DNA of 64,000 nucleotides from NCBI RefSeq assembly GCF_003665095.1, contig NZ_RCHV01000002.1:3656001-3720000 (forward strand), given 5' to 3'. This document shows, piece after piece, positions 50,378 through 59,493 of this stretch (position 1 is the stretch's first letter; the number at the start of each line of letters is the position of its first letter). Under the pieces are notes generated by a model. It did no database searches. It was not told where the DNA came from and saw nothing but the letters and a program-made list of their open reading frames with translations. The stretch is from Streptomyces sp. Z26. GTDB taxonomy: Bacteria; Actinomycetota; Actinomycetes; Streptomycetales; Streptomycetaceae. The position numbers and the translations under genes were made by a program.

Positions 50378-50950
50378 ATGAGCGAACAGCAGCTGAGCGA
50401 GCAGCCCGAACGCTGGGGCAAGGCGTCCGTGTACCCGGACATGTGGGTCGACCCCGACGACGATCCGCGCGACAGCGGCAGTCCGAGCCCCGAGGGCGAG
50501 CGCGCGACCCTGCTGGACTTCCTGACCAGCTACCGCATGACGCTCCTGATGAAGTGCGACGGCCTCGACGCCGAGCAGCTCGCCCGCCGCTCCGTCCCGC
50601 CGTCGACCATGTCGCTGCTGGGCCTGCTGCGCCACCTGGCCGAGGTCGAACGCGACTGGCGCAACTGGATCACCGACGGCGAGCCGCTGCCGAAGCTCTA
50701 CGGCGAGGGCGGCGACTTCGCCGGAGCCGTGGCGGACCCGGCCGTGGTCGACGAGGCGTACGCCACTCTCGCCCGCGAACAGGCCGCCCTCGACGCCGAG
50801 TTGGCCCGTCACGACGACCTGGGCGAGCGCTTGGGGCGGGAGGACGTCGCGCTGCGGGAACTGATGGTGCACGGCGTCGACGAGTACGCCCGCCACTGCG
50901 GCCACGCGGACCTGCTGCGGGAGTGCGTGGACGGCCGCGTCGGCCAGTGA
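50378..50950 (+). CDS. DinB/DUF664 family protein
   Basis: I chose the ATG at 50378 (MSEQQLSEQPERW); an ATG at 50369 is nine bases upstream. The 190-residue protein contains LLDFLTSYRMTLLMKCDGLD, STMSLLGLLRHLAEVERDW and MVHGVDEYARHCGHADLL. The three helices with His residues (RHL, HGV, RHCGHADL) form the metal site of DinB-type four-helix proteins. These include mycothiol-dependent transferases, but the substrate here is not known. Confidence 0.88.
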   Translation: MSEQQLSEQPERWGKASVYPDMWVDPDDDPRDSGSPSPEGERATLLDFLTSYRMTLLMKCDGLDAEQLARRSVPPSTMSLLGLLRHLAEVERDWRNWITDGEPLPKLYGEGGDFAGAVADPAVVDEAYATLAREQAALDAELARHDDLGERLGREDVALRELMVHGVDEYARHCGHADLLRECVDGRVGQ

Positions 50951-50997
50951 GCCGTACGCCGTAGGGGCGGCCGGCCCCGTCCCCCGCCGCTGTGCGG

Positions 50998-51504
50998 TCA
51001 GTCGACGGTGAAGAGCGCCACGTACTCCTCGAACGGCGGAATGCCCACCTCGGCCCGCCGCTCGTCCAACCGCGCGGGGTCCACGCACGGCCAGGGCACG
51101 GGGGCGCCGCCGACCACATCGGCGATCTGGGTGCCGTAGACCTGCTCGCGTCCCTCGTTGACCAGCGTGCGGTCCCGCAGGAACGCCAACTCCCGTACCC
51201 CGGCCGTCCCTTCGCTCACGGCCTGCTCCATCAGCCGCAACGCCCGCCGCTGCACGTCCAGTTGCCGGTCGGCGTGCCGCGCGACCAGCCACGCGGCCTG
51301 CGCGGCCTCCTCACCGACGACGTTCGCGGTGGGCCAGCCGTACGCGTCCATCACCTCGGCCAACCGGTCCGCGTGCCGCGCGGCCAGCCGCCGCCAGGCC
51401 AACCGTTCGGCCACGTCCGCGCTGTTCGCCAGATGCGCCGCGCGGTGGTCCGCCGCGGCCATCTCCTCCAGCTCCGCCGCCACCGCGACGATCCCCGACA
51501 CCAT
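50998..51504 (-). CDS. DUF6624-like hypothetical protein
   Basis: From the ATG at 51504 the protein has 168 residues with AWRRLAARHADRLAEVMDAY and GWPTANVVGEEAAQAAWLVA, then ARHADRQLDVQRRALRLM, and a C-terminal YGTQI and VDPARLDERRAEVGIPPFEE. The GWPT...VGxxAAQAAWLLxQHAD pattern is typical of DUF6624, a family of unknown function. It converges with the DinB gene, 47 bases apart. Confidence 0.75.
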   Translation of the reverse strand: MVSGIVAVAAELEEMAAADHRAAHLANSADVAERLAWRRLAARHADRLAEVMDAYGWPTANVVGEEAAQAAWLVARHADRQLDVQRRALRLMEQAVSEGTAGVRELAFLRDRTLVNEGREQVYGTQIADVVGGAPVPWPCVDPARLDERRAEVGIPPFEEYVALFTVD

Positions 51505-51748
51505 CCCCGCCCACTCCCCGTCGTCAACCCGCCCTGTCCTGCCGGTCGTCGGCAACAGTAGGCGCCGTCGGCCGCCCGAAGATCGTTCCGTGGAACGGCG
51601 ACAGGGGCCGCCGTCCGGAGGGATACTGGACGTACACCACCCCGCCCGCCCTGGTGCCACCCGGCCGAGGGCCGCTCGGCGGCGTCCCGATCCGTCACCC
51701 GCAGGTCACGCGGACCGTGGCGGGGAGGCGGAGCACGACCCGTACGCG

Positions 51749-52735
51749 TCAGAGCAGGCCCGCGCGTTGCAGGGCGGTGTGGACGGAGCGCACCGCCTCC
51801 TCGTTCAGCGGGGTCTGCGGTGCCGCCGTCGCCGGGCAGTCGATCAGGCCGAGCAGGTGCAGCGCCGCCTTGAACGCGCCGAGCGCCGACGCGCCCGTGC
51901 TCATCCCCGGAGCCGCGCCCGCGCCCGTACCCGCCGCCGTGCCCGCCTCGATGACGCCGAACAGCGCGGCCAGCCGGTCCTGTTCCTCGGCGGCGTCGTC
52001 CCAGCGTCCGGCGGTCGCCGCCTCGTAGACGCGGAGGTAGCCCGCCGGGTCCACGTTGCCGAGGCCGGGGACCACGCCGTGTGCGCCCGCCAACAGGGCG
52101 CCGTCCACGGTGAGTTCGGAGCCGGTGAGCACGCTGAACGTGTCGAGGGAGCCCTGCGCCCGCAGTTCCACCAGCAGCCTGCGCAGCGCGCCGAGGTCGC
52201 CGCTGCTGTCCTTGAGTCCGGCGAGGGTGCCGTCCGCCGCGAGGGTGAGGACCGTACGGGCGGCGAGCTTGGTGTGGACGGACGCGGGGATGTCGTACGC
52301 GAACAGCGGCAGGTCCACCCCGTCCCGTACGCGCCGGAAGTGGTCGGCCGTCTCCAGCGGGTGCGTGGCCGCGTAGAACGGCGCCGTCGCCACCAGCGCG
52401 TCCGCGCCCGCGTCGGCCGCGGCGCGGGCCTGGTCGAGGACGCGGGCGGTGGAGGTGTCGACCACGCCGGCCAGTACGGGTACGCGTCCGGCGACGGCCT
52501 CGGCGACCGTACGGATCGTGGTACGGCGCCGCGCGTCGCTCAGGTGCGCGGTCTCGCCGGTGGAGCCGACGGCGAACAGCCCGTGCACGCCCGCCACCAA
52601 CTGGTGCTCCACCAGGGCCCGCAGGGAACGCGTGTCCACGTCCCCGGTGGGCGTGAGCGGCGTGCACAGCGGCGGTACGACGCCGCGCAGGGGAGTGGGG
52701 AGGCGGGCGGCGGACGGGGACGTGGCGGGGGGCAT
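51749..52735 (-). CDS. Aldolase of the NanA/DapA family, probable N-acetylneuraminate lyase
   Basis: The 328-residue protein contains VVPPLCTPLTPTGDVDT, the substrate motif GSTGETAHLS, the Tyr in FAYDIPASVHTK and the Schiff-base Lys in TLAGLKDSSGD. The GSTGE form is usual in N-acetylneuraminate lyase; DapA enzymes more often have GTTGE. With a sialidase and sugar importer nearby, I infer cleavage of sialic acid to N-acetylmannosamine and pyruvate. A keto-sugar acid aldolase is the alternative. There is no nanE or nanK in the window. Confidence 0.8.
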   Translation of the reverse strand: MPPATSPSAARLPTPLRGVVPPLCTPLTPTGDVDTRSLRALVEHQLVAGVHGLFAVGSTGETAHLSDARRRTTIRTVAEAVAGRVPVLAGVVDTSTARVLDQARAAADAGADALVATAPFYAATHPLETADHFRRVRDGVDLPLFAYDIPASVHTKLAARTVLTLAADGTLAGLKDSSGDLGALRRLLVELRAQGSLDTFSVLTGSELTVDGALLAGAHGVVPGLGNVDPAGYLRVYEAATAGRWDDAAEEQDRLAALFGVIEAGTAAGTGAGAAPGMSTGASALGAFKAALHLLGLIDCPATAAPQTPLNEEAVRSVHTALQRAGLL

Positions 52736-52828
52736 GGCGCTCCAACGGGTCGGCCGCGGCCGAGGCGCGGGCGCGGCCGCGGGGCGCGGGCCACGGGCGT
52801 ACGGTCGCGGGGCTGCCGGGTGGCCCAT

Positions 52829-52844
52829 CGTAGGACGTCCCACG
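52829..52844. promoter_or_regulatory. Candidate GntR operator upstream of the aldolase gene
   Basis: CGTAGGACGTCCCACG is an almost perfect dyad centred on GGACGTCC. Its part GTAGGACGTCC recurs, inverted, at 53762-53772 in front of the sialidase gene. It lies about 95 bases upstream of the aldolase start. Confidence 0.65.
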
Positions 52845-52916
52845 TCGGGGGGCTGGGACGCGGCGCGGGGCCGGGGACGGCGGCCCGAGGGCGCGAGCGG
52901 CGCGGGGACCGCCCCG

Positions 52917-53609
52917 TCAACTCCCGGTGGCCGCCAGCTCCCCGGCGTGCGCCACCCGCGCCCGTACGTCCGTGAAGTGGCGGCGCATCGCCTCCCGCGC
53001 CGCCTCCGCGTCACGCGTCCGCAGGGCCGCGACGATCGCCAGGTGGTTGGCGACGATCTGCTCGGCGCGGTCGACGGGGGGTTCGAGGGTGTTCTCCACC
53101 TCGTGGTAGACGCCCCAGAACAGCTGGATGAGCTGGAGCACGAGGTCGTTGCCGCACGACTCGTAGAGCAGCGCGTGGAACGCCCGGTCGGCCTCCGGGT
53201 CCTCACCCGTCCGGGCGGCCAGCGCCTCCAGGGCGGTGAGCCGGGCCGGGCTTATGGTGGCCGCGACCGTGCCGATCAGCCCCACCTCCATCAGCTCCCG
53301 CACCTCGACCAGGTCACCGAGCGCGGTGACCCCCGGCGCGGAGGAGCGGGTCCGGACGTGGAACGCGAGCGAGGGGGTGAGCACCGTGAGCGGCGCCTCG
53401 CCGACGAACGTGCCCCTGCCGTGCCGGATCTCCACGATGCCCAGGGCCTGGAGCGCCCGTACGGCCTCCCGCACGCTGTTGCGGCTCGCGCCCAGCTCCG
53501 CCATCAGCCGTGGTTCGGTGGGCAGGACCGCGCCGGGGGCGAGGCCCTGCTCGTGGATGAGGTCGACGATGCGGTCCTGGAGTGTGCGGGCGCGGTCCGG
53601 TCGGGTCAC
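52917..53609 (-). CDS. GntR-family regulator, FadR type
   Basis: The 230-residue protein has an N-terminal winged helix (LQDRIVDLIHEQGLAPGAVL, then GASRNSVREAVRALQALGIV and GRGTFV) and a C-terminal FCD domain (LVEVRELMEVGLIGTVAATI, DRAFHALLYESCGNDLVLQL, ANHLAIVAALRTRDAEAA). FCD domains bind carboxylic acids or sugar acids through metal-linked His residues. It lies between the aldolase and the divergent sialidase genes and probably represses both through the shared GTAGGACGTCC motif, with sialic acid or a breakdown product as inducer. Confidence 0.9.
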   Translation of the reverse strand: MTRPDRARTLQDRIVDLIHEQGLAPGAVLPTEPRLMAELGASRNSVREAVRALQALGIVEIRHGRGTFVGEAPLTVLTPSLAFHVRTRSSAPGVTALGDLVEVRELMEVGLIGTVAATISPARLTALEALAARTGEDPEADRAFHALLYESCGNDLVLQLIQLFWGVYHEVENTLEPPVDRAEQIVANHLAIVAALRTRDAEAAREAMRRHFTDVRARVAHAGELAATGS

Positions 53610-53934
53610 GGCGCCTCCTGCGGCACTGGGCGAGCGGCGGGGATGCGGGCTACGCGGGGGTGGCGAACATCCTACGACCGGCCGGGTCCGGCGGTCGACT
53701 CGGTGCGGACGGCTCCCTTGACGGCGGTCGGGCGCGTCCCTACTGTCCCCCCACGGGCACCGGACGTCCTACCTCTGCCGTACCCGTCCCCACCGTTGTC
53801 GCCACCGCCGCCACCGCCGCCACCGCCGACGTGACCGCCCCCGCCCCCGCCGGACGCCGTCCCACCGAATCCTCTGCCGCCCACCGTGCTGATTCCCCTG
53901 ACGAGCAGGTACAGGACAGGTCCAGGAGGAGCCG
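53610..53934. promoter_or_regulatory. Divergent control region of regulator and sialidase genes
   Basis: No gene in these 325 bases. A good promoter points right: TTGACG at 53718-53723 and TACTGT at 53741-53746 with a 17-base spacer. The motif GGACGTCCTAC (53762-53772) follows just after the predicted start site. On the regulator side, CATCCTACGA at 53668-53677 resembles a half-site and overlaps a possible -10 box (TAGGAT on minus). Confidence 0.68.
53762..53772. promoter_or_regulatory. Candidate GntR operator at the sialidase promoter
   Basis: GGACGTCCTAC is the exact inverse of part of the site before the aldolase gene (52830-52840). It begins about 15 bases after the -10 box, where a repressor would block initiation. 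Confidence 0.65.
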
Positions 53935-55140
53935 ATGACCTCGGAAGCGCCCCCGCCCGCCGCACCAGGGCCGCCCGCACCCGGCACGCGTACGCCCGAC
54001 GCCCGTACGCCCGGACCGCGCCCCACCTCCGTGCCGTACGCCGCCGGGACCGGCGGCTACGCCAGCTTCCGCATCCCCGCCGTCGTGGCCACGGCGGCGG
54101 GCACGCTGCTGGCGTTCGCCGAGGGGCGGCGGGAGTCGGGCGAGGACCACGGGGACATCGACGTCGTACTGCGCCGCTCCACCGACGGCGGCCGCACCTG
54201 GGGCCCGACGACGGTGGTCGCCGCGAACGGCACCGACCTCGCGGGCAACCCCGCTCCGGTCGCCACGGCCGACGGCCGCGTCGTCCTCGTCGAGGTGCAC
54301 AACGCGGCCTCCGCGACCGAGGACCGGATCCGGCGCGGCGAGGTGTCGGCGGAGGACGGGCGCCGCGTCCATGTGCGGGAGAGCACGGACGACGGTGTGA
54401 CCTGGTCCCCGTCGCGCGAGATCACGGCGGAGGTGAAGCGCCCGGAGTGGCGCTGGTACGCGACGACCCCCGGGCACGCGATCGAGCTGCGGGAGCCGCC
54501 GTACGCCGGTCGGCTGGTCGTCCCGGCGAACCACTCGCTGCCGCCGGAGGGCGCCGACGACGGTACGGAGGGCCGCTACTACGGCGGCCACGACCTGCTC
54601 AGCGACGACGGCGGCGCCACCTGGCGGATCGGCTACGTGGACGACGCCCCCGACGGCCACGTCAACGTCAACGAGACCACCGCCGCCGAACTCCCCGACG
54701 GCACCGTCTACTTCAACGCCCGCCACGACTCCGACGGCCCCGGCACCCGCGCCGACGCGTACTCCCTCGACGGCGGCGCCACCCTCGAACGCCCCTTCCG
54801 CCCGCAGGCCGGGCTCACCACACCCGTCGTCCAGGGCAGCGTGCTCCAACTCCGCGACCCCGACCTGCTCCTCTACTCCGGCCCCGCCGCGCCGGACGCG
54901 CGCGCCCTGATGACGGTGCGGGCGAGCGCGGACGGCGGCGTCACCTGGCGCGCGGCGTACACCGTCAGCGGCCTGCCCGCCGCGTACTCCGATCTCGTAC
55001 GGGTCGACGCGGACACCGTCGGACTCCTCTACGAGACGGGGGACTTCAGCGCGTACGCGACGGTCTCCTTCCTGCGCGTCCCGCTCCACGCGCTCGCCCC
55101 CGGCCTCACCCACGCCCCCACCCCCGACCCCGCCCCTTGA
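53935..55140 (+). CDS. GH33-type exo-sialidase, no visible signal peptide
   Basis: The ATG at 53935 has an AGGAG site at 53928. The 401-residue protein has the FRIP motif (YASFRIPAVVATAAG), three Asp boxes (STDGGRTWG, SDDGGATWR, SADGGVTWR), the catalytic Asp region GEDHGDIDVVLRRS and NETTAAELPDGTVYFNARH with the expected Glu. It should remove terminal sialic acids. Residues 1-35 are Pro/Thr/Arg-rich with no hydrophobic core, so the enzyme appears cytosolic, unlike most bacterial sialidases. It opens a rightward operon with an ABC sugar importer. Confidence 0.88.
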   Translation: MTSEAPPPAAPGPPAPGTRTPDARTPGPRPTSVPYAAGTGGYASFRIPAVVATAAGTLLAFAEGRRESGEDHGDIDVVLRRSTDGGRTWGPTTVVAANGTDLAGNPAPVATADGRVVLVEVHNAASATEDRIRRGEVSAEDGRRVHVRESTDDGVTWSPSREITAEVKRPEWRWYATTPGHAIELREPPYAGRLVVPANHSLPPEGADDGTEGRYYGGHDLLSDDGGATWRIGYVDDAPDGHVNVNETTAAELPDGTVYFNARHDSDGPGTRADAYSLDGGATLERPFRPQAGLTTPVVQGSVLQLRDPDLLLYSGPAAPDARALMTVRASADGGVTWRAAYTVSGLPAAYSDLVRVDADTVGLLYETGDFSAYATVSFLRVPLHALAPGLTHAPTPDPAP

Positions 55141-55188
55141 CGCTCTCCCCTCGCACCGACCCGTAGACCGACGGCTCTGGAGGACGCG

Positions 55189-56514
55189 ATGAACCCGGTC
55201 GGCACATCCCGACGCTCCCTGCTCGCCGCTTCGGCGGCGACCGCCGCCACCGGGCTCGCCGTCGCGGGCTGCGGCTCCGGCGACGACGCGACCGTCGCGC
55301 GACGCAAGCCCGGCCAGAGCATCCGGATGACGTTCTGGGCCTGGGTCCCCGGCATCGACAAGGCCGTCGACCTGTGGAACAGGAAGAACCCGGAGGTCCA
55401 GGTCGACCTGGAGAAGGTGTCGCCGCACAACAGCGCGCAGTACGCCAAGATGCACTCCGCGCTGAAGGCCGGGAACCCGCCGGACCTGGCCCAGGTCGAG
55501 TACATGAACATCCCCGAGTTCCTGCTGGAGCGGGGTCTCGTGGAGCTGGGCGAGTACGGGGCGGGCGCGCAGAAGGACAAGTTCGTCGGCTGGCAGTGGG
55601 AGCAGGTCGTCTACGACGGCGGGGTGTACGCGGTCCCGCAGGCGTCCGGCCCGATGGCGATGTTCCACCGCGCGGACCTGTACGAGAAGTGGGGCGTCGA
55701 ACCGCCCGCGACCTGGGACGAGTACGAGGCGACGGCGCGGACGATCCGCAAGGAGGGCGCGTACATCGAGTCGTTCCCGGCGACCATGGGCCCGTGGTTC
55801 GCGGGGCTCGCGTGGCAGGCGGGCGCGGAGTGGTTCCGTACCGAGGGCGACACCTGGAAGATCGCCATCGACAGCGAACCGACGCGCAGGGTGGCCGACT
55901 TCTGGGAGGGGCTCGTACGGGGGAAGCTGGTGAAGACGGTGCCCGTGATGCAGAGCCCGTGGTACTCGGCGATCCAGTCCGGCGAGGTCGTCAGCTGGCT
56001 CAGCGCGTCGTGGGGCGACGCGCTGATCACCGGCAACGCGGCGAAGACCAAGGGGAAGTGGCGGGTCGCGCCGCTGCCGCAGTGGAAACGGGGCGCGGGC
56101 GCCTCCGCCAACTGGGGCGGCTCGACGACGGCCCTCTTCCGCGGCGCCAGGTACCCGCAGGACGCCATGGACTTCGCGGTCTGGCTGAACACCGACCCCG
56201 AGAGCGTCGACCTGCTGATCGCGGGCGGCTACGGCTGGCCCGCCGCGAAGAAGGGCTTCGAGGGCTCCCGGCTGGACCGGCCGAGCGACTTCTTCGACGG
56301 GCAGAAGTACAACGACGTGTTCGCCGCCTCCGACAAGGCCGTCGACACCAGCTGGAAGTGGGGTCCGACGACCGTCGCGATGATCAACCACATCACCGAC
56401 GCGCTCAACGACGCCATCAACTCCAAGGGTTCGTTCACCGACGCGATGAGGAAGGTGCAGCAGCAGGTGATCTCCGACATGCGTGACAAGGGCCTGAAGG
56501 TGGAGGCGGCCTGA
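55189..56514 (+). CDS. Sugar ABC transporter solute-binding lipoprotein
   Basis: The ATG at 55189 follows GGAGG. The signal is Tat-like (Arg8-Arg9 in TSRRSLLAASA) and ends in lipobox LAVAGC (Cys28). The 441-residue protein is a family-1 extracellular binding protein: MTFWAWVPGIDKAVDLWN, GNPPDLAQVEYMNIPEFLL, YAVPQASGPMAMFHRADLY. It captures the sugar at the outer face for the two permeases that follow. Sialylated oligosaccharides or free sialic acid are likely ligands from context only. Confidence 0.92.
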   Translation: MNPVGTSRRSLLAASAATAATGLAVAGCGSGDDATVARRKPGQSIRMTFWAWVPGIDKAVDLWNRKNPEVQVDLEKVSPHNSAQYAKMHSALKAGNPPDLAQVEYMNIPEFLLERGLVELGEYGAGAQKDKFVGWQWEQVVYDGGVYAVPQASGPMAMFHRADLYEKWGVEPPATWDEYEATARTIRKEGAYIESFPATMGPWFAGLAWQAGAEWFRTEGDTWKIAIDSEPTRRVADFWEGLVRGKLVKTVPVMQSPWYSAIQSGEVVSWLSASWGDALITGNAAKTKGKWRVAPLPQWKRGAGASANWGGSTTALFRGARYPQDAMDFAVWLNTDPESVDLLIAGGYGWPAAKKGFEGSRLDRPSDFFDGQKYNDVFAASDKAVDTSWKWGPTTVAMINHITDALNDAINSKGSFTDAMRKVQQQVISDMRDKGLKVEAA

Positions 56515-56516
56515 CC

Positions 56517-57428
56517 GTGGCTCGTACCCGACCGCACACGGCACGGAACAGGGCGGCGGTGGGCTTCCTGCTGCCGTTCTGCGTCCTCTTCCTCACGACC
56601 TTCGTCGCGCCCATCTGCTACGCCGTCCACCAGAGCCTCTTCCGCGTCGAACGGAAGGGCGCGCTCGGACTTGGCGGCGAGACCGAGGTGTTCGCGGGCC
56701 TGTCCAACTACACGCACGCGCTGGAGGACAGCCAGTTCCTGGCGGGCTTCGGCCGGGTGCTGCTGTTCGGTGTGGTGCAGGTCCCGGTGATGATCCTGCT
56801 CGCCACGGTCCTCGCGCTGCTGCTGGAGGCGGCGTCGGCACGCGGAGTGGTGTTCTTCCGTACGGCGTTCTTCCTGCCGTACGGCGTCCCCGGCGTCATC
56901 GCGTCCATCCTGTGGGGCTTCCTCTACGTGCCGGGCATCAGCCCGATCGTCGAGATGCTCGACGGCGCGGGGCTCGACGTGGACTTCCTGTCCGACGGCA
57001 CCCTGCTGTGGTCGATCGCGAACATCGTCACCTGGGAGTTCACCGGCTACAACATGCTGATCCTGATCTCCCAGCTGAAGGCGGTGCCCGACGAGCTGTA
57101 CGAGGCGGCGCGCATCGACGGGGCCAACGCCTGGCAGGTCGCCGTACGGATCAAGCTGCCGCTGATCCGGCCCGCGCTGGTGCTGACCACGGTGTTCAGC
57201 ATCATCGGCACGCTCCAGCTGTTCTCCGAACCGCTGGTGCTGAAGCCGCTCACCGGCAACATCGACACCGGTTACACGCCCAACGTGCACGCGTACAACG
57301 AGGCGTTCGGCGCCAACAACTACCACGTGGCGGCGGCGGAGGCGGTGCTGCTCGCGGTGGTGGCGTGCGTGCTGTCGTTCGGCTTCATGCGGCTGGTCGG
57401 ACGGCGGGGGAAGGTGGGGGACGAGTGA
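56517..57428 (+). CDS. Sugar ABC transporter permease (MalF type)
   Basis: The GTG at 56517 is two bases from the previous stop. The 303-residue protein has six helices, starting AAVGFLLPFCVLFLTTFVA, and the EAA loop YEAARIDGANAWQVAVRI that contacts the ATPase. Its stop overlaps the next start (GTGA). The operon has no ATPase gene, so a shared ATPase such as MsiK, used by many Streptomyces sugar importers, probably powers it. Confidence 0.93.
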   Translation: MARTRPHTARNRAAVGFLLPFCVLFLTTFVAPICYAVHQSLFRVERKGALGLGGETEVFAGLSNYTHALEDSQFLAGFGRVLLFGVVQVPVMILLATVLALLLEAASARGVVFFRTAFFLPYGVPGVIASILWGFLYVPGISPIVEMLDGAGLDVDFLSDGTLLWSIANIVTWEFTGYNMLILISQLKAVPDELYEAARIDGANAWQVAVRIKLPLIRPALVLTTVFSIIGTLQLFSEPLVLKPLTGNIDTGYTPNVHAYNEAFGANNYHVAAAEAVLLAVVACVLSFGFMRLVGRRGKVGDE

Positions 57429-58360
57429 GCGCGGCGGAGACGACGGAGACGGCGGAGACGGTCGGTACGGGCGCGGAGGACGCCGCCGCGCGGCGCGCGC
57501 GCCGGCGCGGCGGTCCGGGAGGGGCGCCGCTGCGCTTCCGCATCATCACGATGTCGCTGCTCACGGTGGCGGCGCTGTACTTCCTCGTGCCGGTCTACTG
57601 GCTGCTGGTCTCCTCGACCAAGAGCAGCTCCGACCTCTTCGGCACGTTCGGCTTCTGGTTCGCTGACCCGCGCCCGTTGGAGTACCTGGGCGACCTGCTC
57701 ACGTACGACGACGGCATCTACCTGCGCTGGTTCGCGAACAGCGTGCTGTACGCGGGTGTCGGCGCCGCCGTCGCGACGCTGCTGTCGGCGGCGGCCGGGT
57801 ACGCGCTGGCGAAGTTCGACTTCCGGGGCCGCGAGGCGGTGTTCAACGTCGTGCTCGCCGGGGTGCTCATCCCCGGTACGGCGCTGGCCCTGCCGCTGTA
57901 CCTGATGTTCAGCGAGGTCGGGATCGCGAACACGTACTGGGCGGTGCTCGTGCCCAGCGTCGTCAGCCCGTTCGGTGTGTACCTGTGCCGGATCTACGCC
58001 GTCGCGTCCGTGCCGGACAGCCTGCTGGAGGCGGCGCGGATCGACGGGGCGGGCGAACTGACCGTGTTCCGCGTGCTGGTGCTGCGGCTGATGTCGCCCG
58101 CGCTCATCACGGTCTTCCTGTTCCAGTTCGTGCACATCTGGAACAACTTCTTCCTGCCGCTGGTCATGCTCTCCGACTCCGACCTCTACCCGATCACCCT
58201 CGGCCTGACGTCCTGGCAGGGCTACGCGGACCGGCAGCCGTTGCTCTACCAGCTGACCGTCGGCGGCGCCTTCGTCTCCGTGCTGCCGCTGATGATCCTC
58301 ATGGTCGTGCTCCAGCGGTACTGGCGGACCGGCCTCACCGAGGGCAGCGTCAAGTCCTGA
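57425..58360 (+). CDS. Sugar ABC transporter permease (MalG type)
   Basis: The 311-residue protein begins with a hydrophilic Glu/Thr-rich and Arg-rich leader of about 35 residues, then six helices (TMSLLTVAALYFLVPVYWLL first) and the EAA loop LEAARIDGAGELTVFRVL. It pairs with the MalF-type permease. The last helices read LPLMILMVVLQRYWRTGLTE, the usual MalG ending. Confidence 0.93.
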   Translation: MSAAETTETAETVGTGAEDAAARRARRRGGPGGAPLRFRIITMSLLTVAALYFLVPVYWLLVSSTKSSSDLFGTFGFWFADPRPLEYLGDLLTYDDGIYLRWFANSVLYAGVGAAVATLLSAAAGYALAKFDFRGREAVFNVVLAGVLIPGTALALPLYLMFSEVGIANTYWAVLVPSVVSPFGVYLCRIYAVASVPDSLLEAARIDGAGELTVFRVLVLRLMSPALITVFLFQFVHIWNNFFLPLVMLSDSDLYPITLGLTSWQGYADRQPLLYQLTVGGAFVSVLPLMILMVVLQRYWRTGLTEGSVKS

Positions 58361-58391
58361 GCGGCGCGCGCGGGGCAGCTCACGTAAGGGC

Positions 58392-59371
58392 TCACGTACG
58401 GAAGCCCGTACGGAAGGCGCCCGGCGGCGCCCCGTACCGCGCCCGGAACAGGCGGCTGAAGTGCGACGGGCCGGCGAAGCCCGCGGCGGCGGCGACGCGG
58501 GCCACGGGCAGGTCCGTCATCTCCAGCAGCCTTGCCGCGTGCCGCAGCCGCGCGTCCCGTACGGCCTCCATGGGCGTACGGCCGAGCTGCGCGGCGAAGA
58601 GGTGCGCCAGCCGGGAGGGCGACAGCGCGACCCGTTCGGCCAGGGACGCCACCGTGTGCGGGGCGGCGGGGTCGGCGAGGAGCAGCGCCTCCGCGCGGCG
58701 TACGCGCGGGTCGACGCGGTCGCGCGCGGGCCCGCGCCCCTTCCCGTCGCCGTCGCCGTCGCCGTTTCCGGCCGTGCCCGGGTGCCGGGCCGCCGCGGCC
58801 GCCAGCACCAGCACCTCCTCGACGCCGCCGAGCGCCAGCTCCCGCGCCGCCGCGCCCTGCGCCGCCACGGCGCGGAACCGCGTACCGCCCGCCCCCGCAC
58901 CCCCGCCTCCGGCTCCGGCGGCGCCCCGGCGCCCGCCCAGCGCGCGTCGGCGTGCACCCGCCGGAACGCCGCGTCCACCCGCACCCGTACGGCGTCCGGC
59001 AGGGACGTGATCGCGTACAGCCGGTCGGCCGCCTCGTACGGGCCCAGCCAGGAGCGCCACGCGACGCGCGGCAGGCAGTGCACCCACCAGAAGGCCCAGC
59101 GGTCGCAGCCGGGCGCGACCGCGTAGTCGTGCGGGACGCCCGGCCCGACCACCACCAGGTCGCCCGCGCGCGCCGCCACCTCCGCCGCCCCCTGCCGGAA
59201 CCGGCCGCCGCCCGCGAGGGTCCAGGTCAGCAGCAGGCCGCGGGCGCCACCGGAACGGTGCACGGCGTAGCCGGGGGCCTCGTCGTAGCAGCCGGTCACC
59301 AGCAGCCCCGGGGGCGGCGCGGGCGGCTCCCCGGCAGCAGGAACGGGCACGTGCGCAGCGCTCATGGGCAT
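58392..59371 (-). pseudogene. AraC-family regulator, broken by a frameshift
   Basis: The N-terminal frame from 59371 (or an ATG at 59365) carries a cupin-like ligand domain (LLVTGCYDEAPGYAVHRSGG, GDLVVVGPGVPHDYAVAPG). The C-terminal frame carries an AraC HTH pair (VASLAERVALSPSRLAHLFA, then VARVAAAAGFAGPSHFSRLF). They are offset by one base around C-runs at 58888-58910. One corrected base gives a protein of about 325 residues. It is divergent from the dioxygenase gene, which it probably regulates. A sequencing error is a live alternative to a real mutation. Confidence 0.75.
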
Positions 59372-59493
59372 CCTCCCGGCCCGGTCACCGGGCTAGCGTC
59401 GAAGACGGCGGCGGTACGGGGACGGCGGCGGCCGTGCGTACGGCGCGGGCGGCGGTGGCGGTGACACCCGGCGGCAGGACGAGAGGGGTTCCG

